A stretch of 64,000 bases of DNA, taken from assembly GCA_964549765.1 (NCBI GenBank), contig CAZJWR010000003.1, positions 55,456 to 119,455 of the forward strand, written 5' to 3'. The notes below the pieces were generated by a model. It was not told where the DNA came from and made no database searches. It saw nothing but the letters and a program-made list of their open reading frames with translations. Shown here in pieces: positions 16,484-24,577 of this stretch (its first letter is position 1; each line of letters starts with the position of its first letter). The DNA is from CAZJWR01 sp964549765 (lineage in GTDB: Bacteria; Zixibacteria; MSB-5A5; GN15; JAAZOE01). The position numbers were made by a program, and so were the translations under genes.

Positions 16484-17839
16484 TCATTTGCGGAGATTGT
16501 ATTTTTCGATGAGATCATAAAGCGTGGTCCGGCTGGTGTTCAATTCACGGCTGACCCGTGAAATATTCCAGTTGTTGCGCACGAGCGAATCGGTCAGGCA
16601 GTTTTTTTCAGCCTCTTCCCGTATCTCCTGAAGCGATCGGGGCTTATGATTCTCACCGGATGCGTTCGGGAGCGGCAGGTCGGCCGGCTTTATCTTCTTG
16701 TCGCGAGCCATGATAACCGCCCGCTTGATCTTATTCTCGAGCTCCCGGACATTCCCCGGCCACGGGTAAGCAGCGATGGCCCGGGCGGCGGCCTCGGTCA
16801 GAGACAGATTGGGCATATTATTCTCCTGACCATAACGATTCAGGAATGTCGTCGCCAGCAGTAAAATATCGTCGCCGCGGTCGCGCAGAGGCGGCATATC
16901 GATGGTGATGACCGACAGCCGATAATACAAATCCTCGCGGAACGTGCTGCCATTGACCTCCTCCATCAGATCGCGGTTGGTGGCAGCCAGGATACGTACA
17001 TCAAGGCTGATTTTCTCATGGCCGCCCACCCGTTCGATACTGCGGTCTTCGAGGACGCGCAGGAGTTTGACTTGCAGTTTCAGCGACAGTTCGCCGATTT
17101 CATCAAGGAAAATCGTGCCGCCGTCGGCCATCTCGAATTTGCCCCGCTTCTGGGCATGGGCGTCGGTGAAAGACCCTTTTTCGTGGCCGAATAATTCGGA
17201 TTCCAAGAGGTTTTCGGGAATGGCGCCGCAGTTGATAGTCACAAAGGGACCTTTATGCCTGGGGCTGGAGGCGTGAATCGCCTTGGCGACCAATTCCTTG
17301 CCGGTGCCGGATTCCCCGGTTATCAGCACGGTGTAGTCGCTGCCGGCAACAGTTTTGACGACCTTGAAGACATCGAGCATCTTATCGGAATCGCCGATGA
17401 TGTTCTCAAAACTCTTGATCCGCGCCAATTCCGAGGTCAATTCGCTGTTTTCTCGTTCCAGCCGGGCGACGTTGATGCCGCGTTCGATGATGATACTGAG
17501 CTGGTCTAAATCGATCGGTTTGGTAAAGAAATCATATGCTCCCAGTCGAATGGCCGTAAGGGCGTTTTTATGCTCGCCATGACCGGTGACCATGATAACC
17601 TTGCAGAACGGGTTCAGGTCCAGATATTTCTCGATCAGATGGATGCCTTCGGCCGCGCCGTCGCGCGACGTTAGCGCGATATCCTGCAGGATGATCAGCG
17701 GCCGGTGCTTCTCCGCCTGCTCCAGCGCATCGTCGGTCCCTTCCGCTTCGAGGACATGATACTTGTCGACCATGGCCCACTTTAATTGTGACCGGATACC
17801 CTCGTCGTCGTCGACGATCATGATTTTCTGCTTATCCAC
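16484..17839 (-). CDS. prsR: PrsR-like sigma-54 response regulator
   Basis: The 451-residue receiver/AAA+/Fis-HTH protein has phosphoacceptor Asp53 and the loop SRDGAAEG, as in PrsR of exosortase/PEP-CTERM systems. Walker A GESGTGK is at 175-181 and the C-terminal HTH ends in SRELNTSRTTLYDLI. The loop that contacts sigma-54 reads GSFTDA (222-227) instead of GAFTGA. The Thr is kept but the second Gly is Asp, which could alter sigma-54 coupling or may simply be normal for this subfamily. It overlaps the prsK stop by 8 nt. No exosortase or PEP-CTERM protein is in the window. Confidence 0.85.
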   Translation of the reverse strand: MDKQKIMIVDDDEGIRSQLKWAMVDKYHVLEAEGTDDALEQAEKHRPLIILQDIALTSRDGAAEGIHLIEKYLDLNPFCKVIMVTGHGEHKNALTAIRLGAYDFFTKPIDLDQLSIIIERGINVARLERENSELTSELARIKSFENIIGDSDKMLDVFKVVKTVAGSDYTVLITGESGTGKELVAKAIHASSPRHKGPFVTINCGAIPENLLESELFGHEKGSFTDAHAQKRGKFEMADGGTIFLDEIGELSLKLQVKLLRVLEDRSIERVGGHEKISLDVRILAATNRDLMEEVNGSTFREDLYYRLSVITIDMPPLRDRGDDILLLATTFLNRYGQENNMPNLSLTEAAARAIAAYPWPGNVRELENKIKRAVIMARDKKIKPADLPLPNASGENHKPRSLQEIREEAEKNCLTDSLVRNNWNISRVSRELNTSRTTLYDLIEKYNLRK

Positions 17840-19937
17840 GTCGATATTCTCCCGGCAGATAAATGACGAATTCGGCGCCGTTGCCCGGTTCGCTGATCAC
17901 CTCCATCCGACCCCGGTGGGCCATGACGATCTCCCGTGACTGGTACATGCCGATCCCGAGACCGTGCGGCTTGGTCGAGGCGAACGGTTTGAACAGCCGC
18001 GTCGAGATGAATTCCTGCTCCAGGCCGGGCCCGGTATCGGCAATCGACACGGCCACGACCCCGTCGCTGTCGGACGGCCGGGTCGTGATGGTCAGCTTTC
18101 CGCCATCGGGCATGGCTTCGATCGCGTTCATGACAAGATTATCGAACACGGAACCGATTTTTTCATTATCGGCGATTATGACCACGTTGTGATCCACAGC
18201 GACCGTCGTAACGATTGGTTTTATCGTTTCTATCCTGACCCGTTTCAGGGTCTTGTGTATCAAGGCGGACAGGTTGACTTCTTCCAAATATAGTTTATCC
18301 TCAGTTTTCTCTTCCGTCAAGCGCGATATGATTTTTTTCTGGCGGTTGACGGCCTTGGCGATGGTCAGGATGGCTTCCTTCTGGAATTCCGGGTTGCTCA
18401 TGTTCTTTTCGGCGTTCTGCATCAGCATCGACAGCATGGCCACGGAGTTTTTCAGATCGTGCAGCACAAACGACGAAAATCGATGAAATGATTCGATCTC
18501 GCGCGAGATCATGATTTCGTCGGTCATGCGCGCCGCCAGGATGGTCAAGGCCACGGGGTTGGAGGCGGCCTCGATGAAAGCGATCTCATCCGACGACAGA
18601 GGCCGGCCGGAGGCGTGGACGCTGACGCCCCAAAAGCCCAGTGGCTGCTGGCGGGCGATGAATGGCACCAGCAGGAATATTTCAAACGGGGCGGCTTTCT
18701 TCACGATATCGATCTGGGCCGATTCATCGGGAGCTTTTTCCCGAAGGGTGGACAGTTCCACGGGATGGCCGAACCGAGACAGCCAGTCGCACAGACGGTC
18801 GAGATTTTCGGCGGGTATGCCGCGATCGATGCCGTCGCCGCAATATAAGGTGTAATTGATCGACGGGGCCGGTTCTTTGATGACAAACAGGCAATGGTCG
18901 ATCTTGAGCAAGCGGCGCAGGAGTTCCCCGGTCCGGGAATAGATGGCGTCCATTTCGAGAGTCACGGAAACCTCTTCGGCGAATTCCTTCCATTCGGCGG
19001 CGTACGGGCTTTTGGCCCGGAATGGCGTCCCCGGCGACGGATCGACCTTGAACCGCGACCGCAGCGCCTGCGAGGCAACGAGAATAATAAAGGTGACGAC
19101 CATCAGCAGGAGTACGGCCAGGGAAAAGAACATCCCCTCGTCGAGGTTGTACTTGACCAGAAATTCTCCGACGGCGCCGATGATCAGGAAGTATATGCCG
19201 AATAAGACCACGACCAAAGACGAGTAGACGCCCCGGCGGGTCAGAATGATGCCGTCATTGGAGGGATCGAACAGAATATAATGCCGGGCCGCGGGAACGC
19301 TGACCAGGGCGAATAGCAAAAAGGTGATGGAGAGGATCAGGTCGCCGACCCGCCCATAGAGGACGGCCACAGTCGCGACGCCGAGCAGGCTGATGGCATA
19401 CGCCAGAAGCGGAAAGAAAGATCGCTTAATCCTCTCCCGCGCCAACCCCAGCGACGACCGGTAGCAAATCTCGATGGCGTACGCCCCGGCGGTGACGCTG
19501 ACGATGAGGAAAGCCGACAGCCAGAAATATATGCGGCCGAGATCGAGAAACCATCCCCGGTTTACGATAACAAGATCGATCGAACCGGTTATCCAGAAAT
19601 ACACGAACATGACACCGGATAGCGCGAGAAAAAAATAGAAGAGAATTCCCGACATGCGCGGCCTCTCGGCGACATCCAATCCCCACCGGGAAGCGAGAGC
19701 ATACCAGCCGAACGGCAAAAAGGCCACGAAGAAATAGAGCATGATGTAGCCGAGAACCCAGAGCGCCGAAACTTGGCTCGATTCGATGATTCCGGCGGTG
19801 ATACCCAGGAGATTGACGACGATGAGAAAAAGGAAGGGGCGGGTGTACGGAGCCAACCCCCGTTTCAACAAGACCAGGCCGCCGGCAATGATGAGAATTC
19901 CTCCGGCGACATAGTGCATTGTCGCGATCGGGTTCAT
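17832..19937 (-). CDS. prsK: PrsK-like membrane histidine kinase
   Basis: The 701-residue kinase has about eight to nine membrane segments in residues 1-290, a GAF-like domain at about 320-470, then the histidine box FVLHDLKNSVAML (His493) and an HATPase domain (N-box Asn604, DTGPG 634-638). The membrane part plus GAF plus this H-box pattern is the architecture of PrsK from PEP-CTERM/XrtA systems. The signal is unknown. The GAF domain lacks any ligand motif I can name. It starts 3 nt after the upstream membrane-protein gene and overlaps prsR, so sensor and regulator are co-made. Confidence 0.88.
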   Translation of the reverse strand: MNPIATMHYVAGGILIIAGGLVLLKRGLAPYTRPFLFLIVVNLLGITAGIIESSQVSALWVLGYIMLYFFVAFLPFGWYALASRWGLDVAERPRMSGILFYFFLALSGVMFVYFWITGSIDLVIVNRGWFLDLGRIYFWLSAFLIVSVTAGAYAIEICYRSSLGLARERIKRSFFPLLAYAISLLGVATVAVLYGRVGDLILSITFLLFALVSVPAARHYILFDPSNDGIILTRRGVYSSLVVVLFGIYFLIIGAVGEFLVKYNLDEGMFFSLAVLLLMVVTFIILVASQALRSRFKVDPSPGTPFRAKSPYAAEWKEFAEEVSVTLEMDAIYSRTGELLRRLLKIDHCLFVIKEPAPSINYTLYCGDGIDRGIPAENLDRLCDWLSRFGHPVELSTLREKAPDESAQIDIVKKAAPFEIFLLVPFIARQQPLGFWGVSVHASGRPLSSDEIAFIEAASNPVALTILAARMTDEIMISREIESFHRFSSFVLHDLKNSVAMLSMLMQNAEKNMSNPEFQKEAILTIAKAVNRQKKIISRLTEEKTEDKLYLEEVNLSALIHKTLKRVRIETIKPIVTTVAVDHNVVIIADNEKIGSVFDNLVMNAIEAMPDGGKLTITTRPSDSDGVVAVSIADTGPGLEQEFISTRLFKPFASTKPHGLGIGMYQSREIVMAHRGRMEVISEPGNGAEFVIYLPGEYRRG

Positions 19938-19940
19938 CGT

Positions 19941-20795
19941 CTACGTCGATTGATCCATAAAACATTTGACGGCCGTGCCGAGCATGAAGAAATTGAGAAT
20001 GACGTCCAGACCGATGCTGATGAGGATCAGATAGAAGACGAGGTCCGGCGAAAAATTGGTCACGACGGTGCTGGCGTTGGATAACGCCCATGACGGCAGG
20101 AAGCCGACCAGGTAGGGAATCAACACCAGACCGAGGGCAACGAAGGGATGACGCATGGCGACGGTGAACCCGTGTTTGATGCGGCTCAGCCACGATCCCG
20201 TTCCGGCCATGAGGCTGGGGAGCAGAAAGATACAGGCAGCATAAACGACGATGGTTATTCCCCGCAACAGGAACTCGGCGCCGGCGCGCCGCCGCGGCGC
20301 AGCCTGCAGCGAAAATCCGATGACTTTTTCGACAAAATCGAAGAAATAGGTATTAAGGAGGTACAGCGCGCCGAGCACGACAAACCAGACCAGCATCAAT
20401 TGAAAATAGCGCCGCAGGGCATTGCCGACCGAGGTCATGAAAACCGGCTTCCGGCCATGATACAGTGCGATAAATAAATCTATCACAATCCCGAACAGGA
20501 AGGCTTCGACGACGAGATTGACGACCATCTGGGCCTGCCCGAAGAAATAGGGCATGAAGACGAACTGGGCCGGATAATGGAAAAAGGCGTTGGCCAATTC
20601 AGGCCGGAAAATGCCCGTCCACGCCTTGATGACGGGACTGATGACAGGCGAAAAGATATAGAGATGCATCAGGGCCAGGATGAGCATCAAAAAGGCCTGG
20701 ATGAGCAACGGCACCCACAACTTGATGCGGCCCACCTGACGAAATGTCTGCCCGTAGAGATAACCAAACTCGGATATCGCTATTCGCTGCGCCAT
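19941..20795 (-). CDS. Polytopic membrane protein of unknown function
   Basis: The 284-residue protein has about six hydrophobic segments (for example LWVPLLIQAFLMLILALMHLYIF and GLVLIPYLVGFLPSW) separated by basic loops. I do not recognise the family. It starts 35 nt after the FN3 lipoprotein gene and ends 3 nt before prsK, so it may be an accessory to the PrsK sensor or to envelope biogenesis. The organisation resembles membrane proteins annotated only as hypothetical in FCB genomes. Confidence 0.7.
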   Translation of the reverse strand: MAQRIAISEFGYLYGQTFRQVGRIKLWVPLLIQAFLMLILALMHLYIFSPVISPVIKAWTGIFRPELANAFFHYPAQFVFMPYFFGQAQMVVNLVVEAFLFGIVIDLFIALYHGRKPVFMTSVGNALRRYFQLMLVWFVVLGALYLLNTYFFDFVEKVIGFSLQAAPRRRAGAEFLLRGITIVVYAACIFLLPSLMAGTGSWLSRIKHGFTVAMRHPFVALGLVLIPYLVGFLPSWALSNASTVVTNFSPDLVFYLILISIGLDVILNFFMLGTAVKCFMDQST

Positions 20796-20830
20796 AAAAT
20801 ACCTGCCTGACTGTATTAGACAATTCCCTC

Positions 20831-22402
20831 TCAGGGAATGTTTATCAAGACCTCATTGGAGGGCGATTTCAAGCCTTGTTGATCGACGACATAGACGCGA
20901 TAGTAATATGTCCCGGCGGCGGGGATGGAGCGATCGGTATAGGTCGTCGTCTGTTGATCGGTTATGAAATCTATGACCAGATTCGGGTCGTATGATCCGG
21001 TCGAGGCATCGCTGCGCACGATGTAATAGGCCTCAAAATCGTCCGCGGTGCACGGATTCGCCCAGCTGATCTTGGCCGTCAGAGAATCGCCGGTGGTGTT
21101 GACCCGGATCGTCACCGAATCCGGATATTCGTTTTCCAAAGTACGGATGTAGGTCCGCTCCGAAGCGACCTCGTTGCCGTGCGTGTCCTCGACATACACC
21201 CAGTAGGCGTAGGTTTGCATCTCCTTGAGATTCTCGTCGAGAAATTTGGCGTCGCCGGCCTGGACGATCTGAATCGCCAGAGTCGAATCCGTGCCAACCA
21301 GCGTACTTTCCGCGCGGAAAACGCGGTAACGCGAAAAATCGTTGATGTCCGAAACGGTCCAGAGCAACTGCACCTCAAGAGACGATACGGCGTATCCCCA
21401 GACGGTCACCGGATCGGGCGGCGAAGTGACGTTCAATTTGTACGATGCAACCTTGCCGGGAGCCGCATTACCGGCGGCGTCGGTGAAATGCCCGGTGACG
21501 GCCGCTGAGATCAGTTCGGTCTCTTCGGCAATAATATCATCCGCTTCGAATACGTGATCGCCTGCAATGCGGTCGCCGTTGGCGCCCAAGTCGTTGAGAT
21601 TGATGGTTCCGCCGCCGGTGATTTCCACCGATGCCGATTGTCCCTCCTCGGACGCGTACACCGCGAAATGCACGGTATCCCCCGGCCCCAAAAATAGATC
21701 GGGTGGAATGGGACTAAGGTTGGGATAGGTGACCGTCACCGAATCGATGACGGCGCTGCGATCCAGGATAATGTCGTCCGACGCGCTCGTAACGGAATTA
21801 CCCCCGGCGTTGATTTGGAATCGGGCGTAAACGGTTTTGACGCCGTCGCCGTCGGACAGTCGGAAGCTTTTGGAATTCCCGAACGTTTCCCAGTGGGCTC
21901 CGGCGAACGACGCATCCTCGGACAGTTGAACGAGGCTGACGTTCTGCGGGGCGGTCAGGGACACGGTGACGTCGCGGGTCTTCGTGTACTGCCGGTCGTT
22001 CTCTATGATAATGGAAAAGACGCCCGGGGAGGCCGCCGCCGGGCTCGATTTATCGCCTTCCAGTCCGGTCGTGTCGACCGCCGCCACGCGGAAATAATAC
22101 TGCCGGCCGTTGACCAGTCCCGTCGCCGTGTAAGACATGGCATTGGTATCCGTGGAATCGAGCAGCGTCGCCGCCGTCACGGTCGAATCGGAAAAGTAGA
22201 TCACGAAATGATCCACCGCGGCCGTGTCACCGACCGTCCAGGAAAGATCTACTTGCCTATCCCCGACCGACGCCGTCACGCCCCGGGGCGTCTCCGGCTT
22301 GACCGGCAAAGGCAGAGAACGGTTGGGAGCTTCGATTTGGTTGCTGCAGCCGGCCACCGCAAGCCCCAGTATCACCGAAAGTATGCAGAGGTATTTGCCC
22401 AT
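20831..22402 (-). CDS. Lipoprotein with fibronectin type III repeats
   Basis: The 523-residue protein has a lipoprotein signal (LGLAVAGC, Cys18). Three or more FN3-like modules follow: one after the signal (GVTASVGDRQVDLSWTV), one in the middle (GYAVSSLEVQLLWTVSD) and one near the end (DSLTAKISWANPCTADD), each closing with a tyrosine-rich YYYRVAAVD-like strand. A non-FN3 Ig-like region lies between them. It is probably a surface or periplasmic adhesion/scaffold protein. It follows the PEGA gene by 10 nt with GAGGATGG before the ATG. Confidence 0.85.
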   Translation of the reverse strand: MGKYLCILSVILGLAVAGCSNQIEAPNRSLPLPVKPETPRGVTASVGDRQVDLSWTVGDTAAVDHFVIYFSDSTVTAATLLDSTDTNAMSYTATGLVNGRQYYFRVAAVDTTGLEGDKSSPAAASPGVFSIIIENDRQYTKTRDVTVSLTAPQNVSLVQLSEDASFAGAHWETFGNSKSFRLSDGDGVKTVYARFQINAGGNSVTSASDDIILDRSAVIDSVTVTYPNLSPIPPDLFLGPGDTVHFAVYASEEGQSASVEITGGGTINLNDLGANGDRIAGDHVFEADDIIAEETELISAAVTGHFTDAAGNAAPGKVASYKLNVTSPPDPVTVWGYAVSSLEVQLLWTVSDINDFSRYRVFRAESTLVGTDSTLAIQIVQAGDAKFLDENLKEMQTYAYWVYVEDTHGNEVASERTYIRTLENEYPDSVTIRVNTTGDSLTAKISWANPCTADDFEAYYIVRSDASTGSYDPNLVIDFITDQQTTTYTDRSIPAAGTYYYRVYVVDQQGLKSPSNEVLINIP

Positions 22403-22412
22403 CAGTCCATCC

Positions 22413-23147
22413 TCAGAAATTGAAAGATACGGTTAGGCCAACCCGATCGTGGCCGACTTCAGGCGCGGCGGTGATCGCCTTGTATTCGGTAAAGGAACTG
22501 TATTCGGGAAAGAGGAGAAATGAATCCAGCAGGTTCAGGGCATACACGCCGATGGTCACGCCGGCCATGATGTTGACCCAGTCTTCGGCGTTGTTAGCCC
22601 GTTCCTGCGCATCCAGCATCTCGGTCTGCAATCGGGGGAGGTCGCTCCAGCGAGTGGCGTCTTCGTAAGCCGCCTTCCTCGCCTCGTAATCGTCTTTCTT
22701 GGTATTGTAATCGTCACGAACTATACCGTAGCCGACGACGGAGGCGAGCGTCCCGACGAAGAAAAAGGCGGCCTTGTAGCCGTTGCCATAATATTTCTGC
22801 CCCCAGCCGGGGATGATCAGAGACCGCATAAAGGCCTTGACCGGCCTCTTGGGTACCAGTCTGATATCGAGTTGGGTAGTCTGGGTGCTGGAAAAATACG
22901 CCGTTGAGTGATAGTTTTCGTAGCCGTCCCTCGTCACCTCGATCCGGTATTTTCCCGACAGGGCACGGCCGAACTGCACCGGTGAAACGCCGGATAACGT
23001 CAGATCGCCGTTAAGCGTGACCAATGAGCCCTGGGGATCGGTATTGACCAAAACATTGCCCGCATCCTGGGCCAGAACCATGTTCGGCACGAGGAGGATC
23101 AAACAGACAAGGGCGGCCGTCAAAATCCTTTTTTGGGCCAAATACAT
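22413..23147 (-). CDS. PEGA-domain / DUF5683-like membrane protein
   Basis: The 244-residue exported protein has a signal peptide (LTAALVCLILLVPNMVLA). A PEGA domain (about 30-95: VLVNTDPQGSLVTLNG followed by RIEVTRDGYENY) leads into a DUF5683-like part with two hydrophobic segments (SLIIPGWGQKYYGNGYKAAFFF and the later NIMAGVTIGVYALNLLD). A charged helix of about 50 residues separates them. PEGA domains bind or present surface ligands. It is the first gene of the prsK/prsR operon, with AAGGGAAA before its ATG. Confidence 0.85.
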   Translation of the reverse strand: MYLAQKRILTAALVCLILLVPNMVLAQDAGNVLVNTDPQGSLVTLNGDLTLSGVSPVQFGRALSGKYRIEVTRDGYENYHSTAYFSSTQTTQLDIRLVPKRPVKAFMRSLIIPGWGQKYYGNGYKAAFFFVGTLASVVGYGIVRDDYNTKKDDYEARKAAYEDATRWSDLPRLQTEMLDAQERANNAEDWVNIMAGVTIGVYALNLLDSFLLFPEYSSFTEYKAITAAPEVGHDRVGLTVSFNF

Positions 23148-23179
23148 AGGCGATTTCCCTTTTTTATTTAATTTCGGGG

Positions 23180-23208
23180 AATATAGACAATCCTTGATAT
23201 TATGGCAA
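23180..23208 (-). promoter_or_regulatory. Sigma-70-type promoter of the PEGA-prsK-prsR operon
   Basis: TTGCCA (23208-23203), a 17-bp spacer and TATATT (23185-23180) predict a start near 23173, leaving a 26-nt leader with an AAGGGAAA ribosome site. It lies between the sugar transferase stop and the PEGA gene. Confidence 0.6.
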
Positions 23209-23271
23209 TAAAAACCGCACCCAATGAAAAACTATTTCTTTCGCCGCGCCCCTGTGCCGGTTCCGAGACTG

Positions 23272-24180
23272 TCAGAACGCCCCTTTGCCCGTGATCACCA
23301 CCAACACCGTCTTCAGTATGATCTTGACATCCTGCCAGATACTCCAGTTATGAATATACTGGAGATCGTAATGGACCTTCCTGACCACGGATGAGAGCGA
23401 AGAATCGTAGCCGTTCTCGATCTGAGCCAGACCGGTCAGACCCGGTTTGACTTGAAGACGTTGATTATAATTTTCGACCTGGGCGGACAATTCCTCGACG
23501 AATTTCGGCCGTTCCGGGCGCGGTCCCACCAGAGACATCTGGCCCAAAAAAACATTAATGAATTGGGGAATTTCGTCGAGTCGCGTCTTGCGGAGAAAAT
23601 GTCCGAGGCGGGTGATGCGTGGATCGTTCTTGGTCGCCCATACGGGTCCGCATTTCTTTTCGGCGTCGGCGACCATCGTCCGGAATTTGATGACGTTGAA
23701 CGGACGACCCTTAAAATCCTGGCGGCGCCGGTCGCGGGAACTGCGCCCCAGGCTGGATCCATGCGGCGCCCGACGTTCGCGACGGCGGCGGTTGTGACCG
23801 ACTCGGAGTTGCAGATAGAACACCGGTCCCGGCGAATCGAGCTTGATGAGAATCGGCAGTATGATAAAAAACGGCGATGTCAAAATCAGGCCGATCGAGG
23901 CGCCGGTGATATCGACAACTCTTTTAAAGAAAGCGTGCAATGAGGCTCGCAAGGGTCGGGCCTGACCCGGCGTTATCACGCCGGCAAGAAAAGTCAGCGC
24001 CAAGACCAAGTGACCCCAAATATATTCGGAGGCGAAGTAAGCGATGAGGTAAAGGAATCCCTGGTCTTTCCTTGAGCCGCATTTGACGAGGCAATCACGA
24101 TCCTTCACAATGACTGTCGTATGAGGATACTCTATGCGAGTCTCACGTTTTCCCTGTGTCCCGATCAGATTGTGCAACAT
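23272..24180 (-). CDS. Polyprenyl-phosphate sugar transferase (exopolysaccharide initiation)
   Basis: The 302-residue protein belongs to the bacterial sugar transferase family (WcaJ/PssY core). Evidence is one membrane/reentrant helix (ASIGLILTSPFFIILPILI), then KFRTM, RKTRLDEIPQFINVFLGQMSLVGPRP and KPGLTGLAQI. It transfers a sugar-1-phosphate from a nucleotide sugar to undecaprenyl phosphate. The N-terminal CoA-binding-like half of full-length enzymes is missing. An Arg-rich insertion of about 25 residues sits before the KFRTM motif. A GAGGGG site precedes the ATG, and a -24/-12 element lies about 77 nt upstream. Confidence 0.9.
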   Translation of the reverse strand: MLHNLIGTQGKRETRIEYPHTTVIVKDRDCLVKCGSRKDQGFLYLIAYFASEYIWGHLVLALTFLAGVITPGQARPLRASLHAFFKRVVDITGASIGLILTSPFFIILPILIKLDSPGPVFYLQLRVGHNRRRRERRAPHGSSLGRSSRDRRRQDFKGRPFNVIKFRTMVADAEKKCGPVWATKNDPRITRLGHFLRKTRLDEIPQFINVFLGQMSLVGPRPERPKFVEELSAQVENYNQRLQVKPGLTGLAQIENGYDSSLSSVVRKVHYDLQYIHNWSIWQDVKIILKTVLVVITGKGAF

Positions 24181-24256
24181 CTGTAATACCCCTCATGGTT
24201 CCGTTAACTGTCATTCGATAATTGAGTTAGATTGCAGGTATCAGTTGTTGAACTTA

Positions 24257-24272
24257 TGCAAACAGTCTGCCC
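24257..24272 (-). promoter_or_regulatory. Candidate sigma-54 promoter of the sugar transferase
   Basis: The minus-strand element GGGCAGACTGTTTGCA keeps the GG and GC dinucleotides 10 bp apart, with GGCA and TTGCA halves of the -24/-12 consensus. A start would lie near 24246 with a leader of about 65 nt. Calls are by eye. Confidence 0.45.
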
Positions 24273-24499
24273 ATCCGACCGTGAAAAGAGAGGTAATAAA
24301 CCGGTTTACCAATCGGAGATTGGACCGCATATTAATGCGCTGTAAGACAAACGGTTAGAAACCTATAATGGAGTATTTACACCTATTATTCAAAATTATA
24401 TTCAAGTAGGCCCGATAGCGGCGCGAAATAGGTGAATAAAGACTCATATAACTTGCAAAACCCTGCAGGAAATGTGGTGTTAATATTGCATTATATTGC

Positions 24500-24546
24500 A
24501 AACAAAAGCCGCCGCGAAGGGGATTTCGCCCCATATTCGCGGCGGC
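24500..24546 (-). terminator. Intrinsic terminator after the PorV-like gene
   Basis: A perfect 11-bp GC-rich stem (24546-24536 with 24518-24508) contains a further GGGG/CCCC pairing inside and is followed on the minus strand by TTTTGTTTG. It closes the PorV-like transcript. Confidence 0.85.
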
Positions 24547-24577
24547 TACAGGCTTTTCAAAATCGCTTATAAGTCGA

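Noticed and set aside
24475..24490. Plus-strand TGG-N8-TTGCA sequence resembling a sigma-54 promoter
   Set aside because: It points into a terminator and the antisense strand of the PorV-like gene; the region is AT-rich and only the minimal GG/GC is met.
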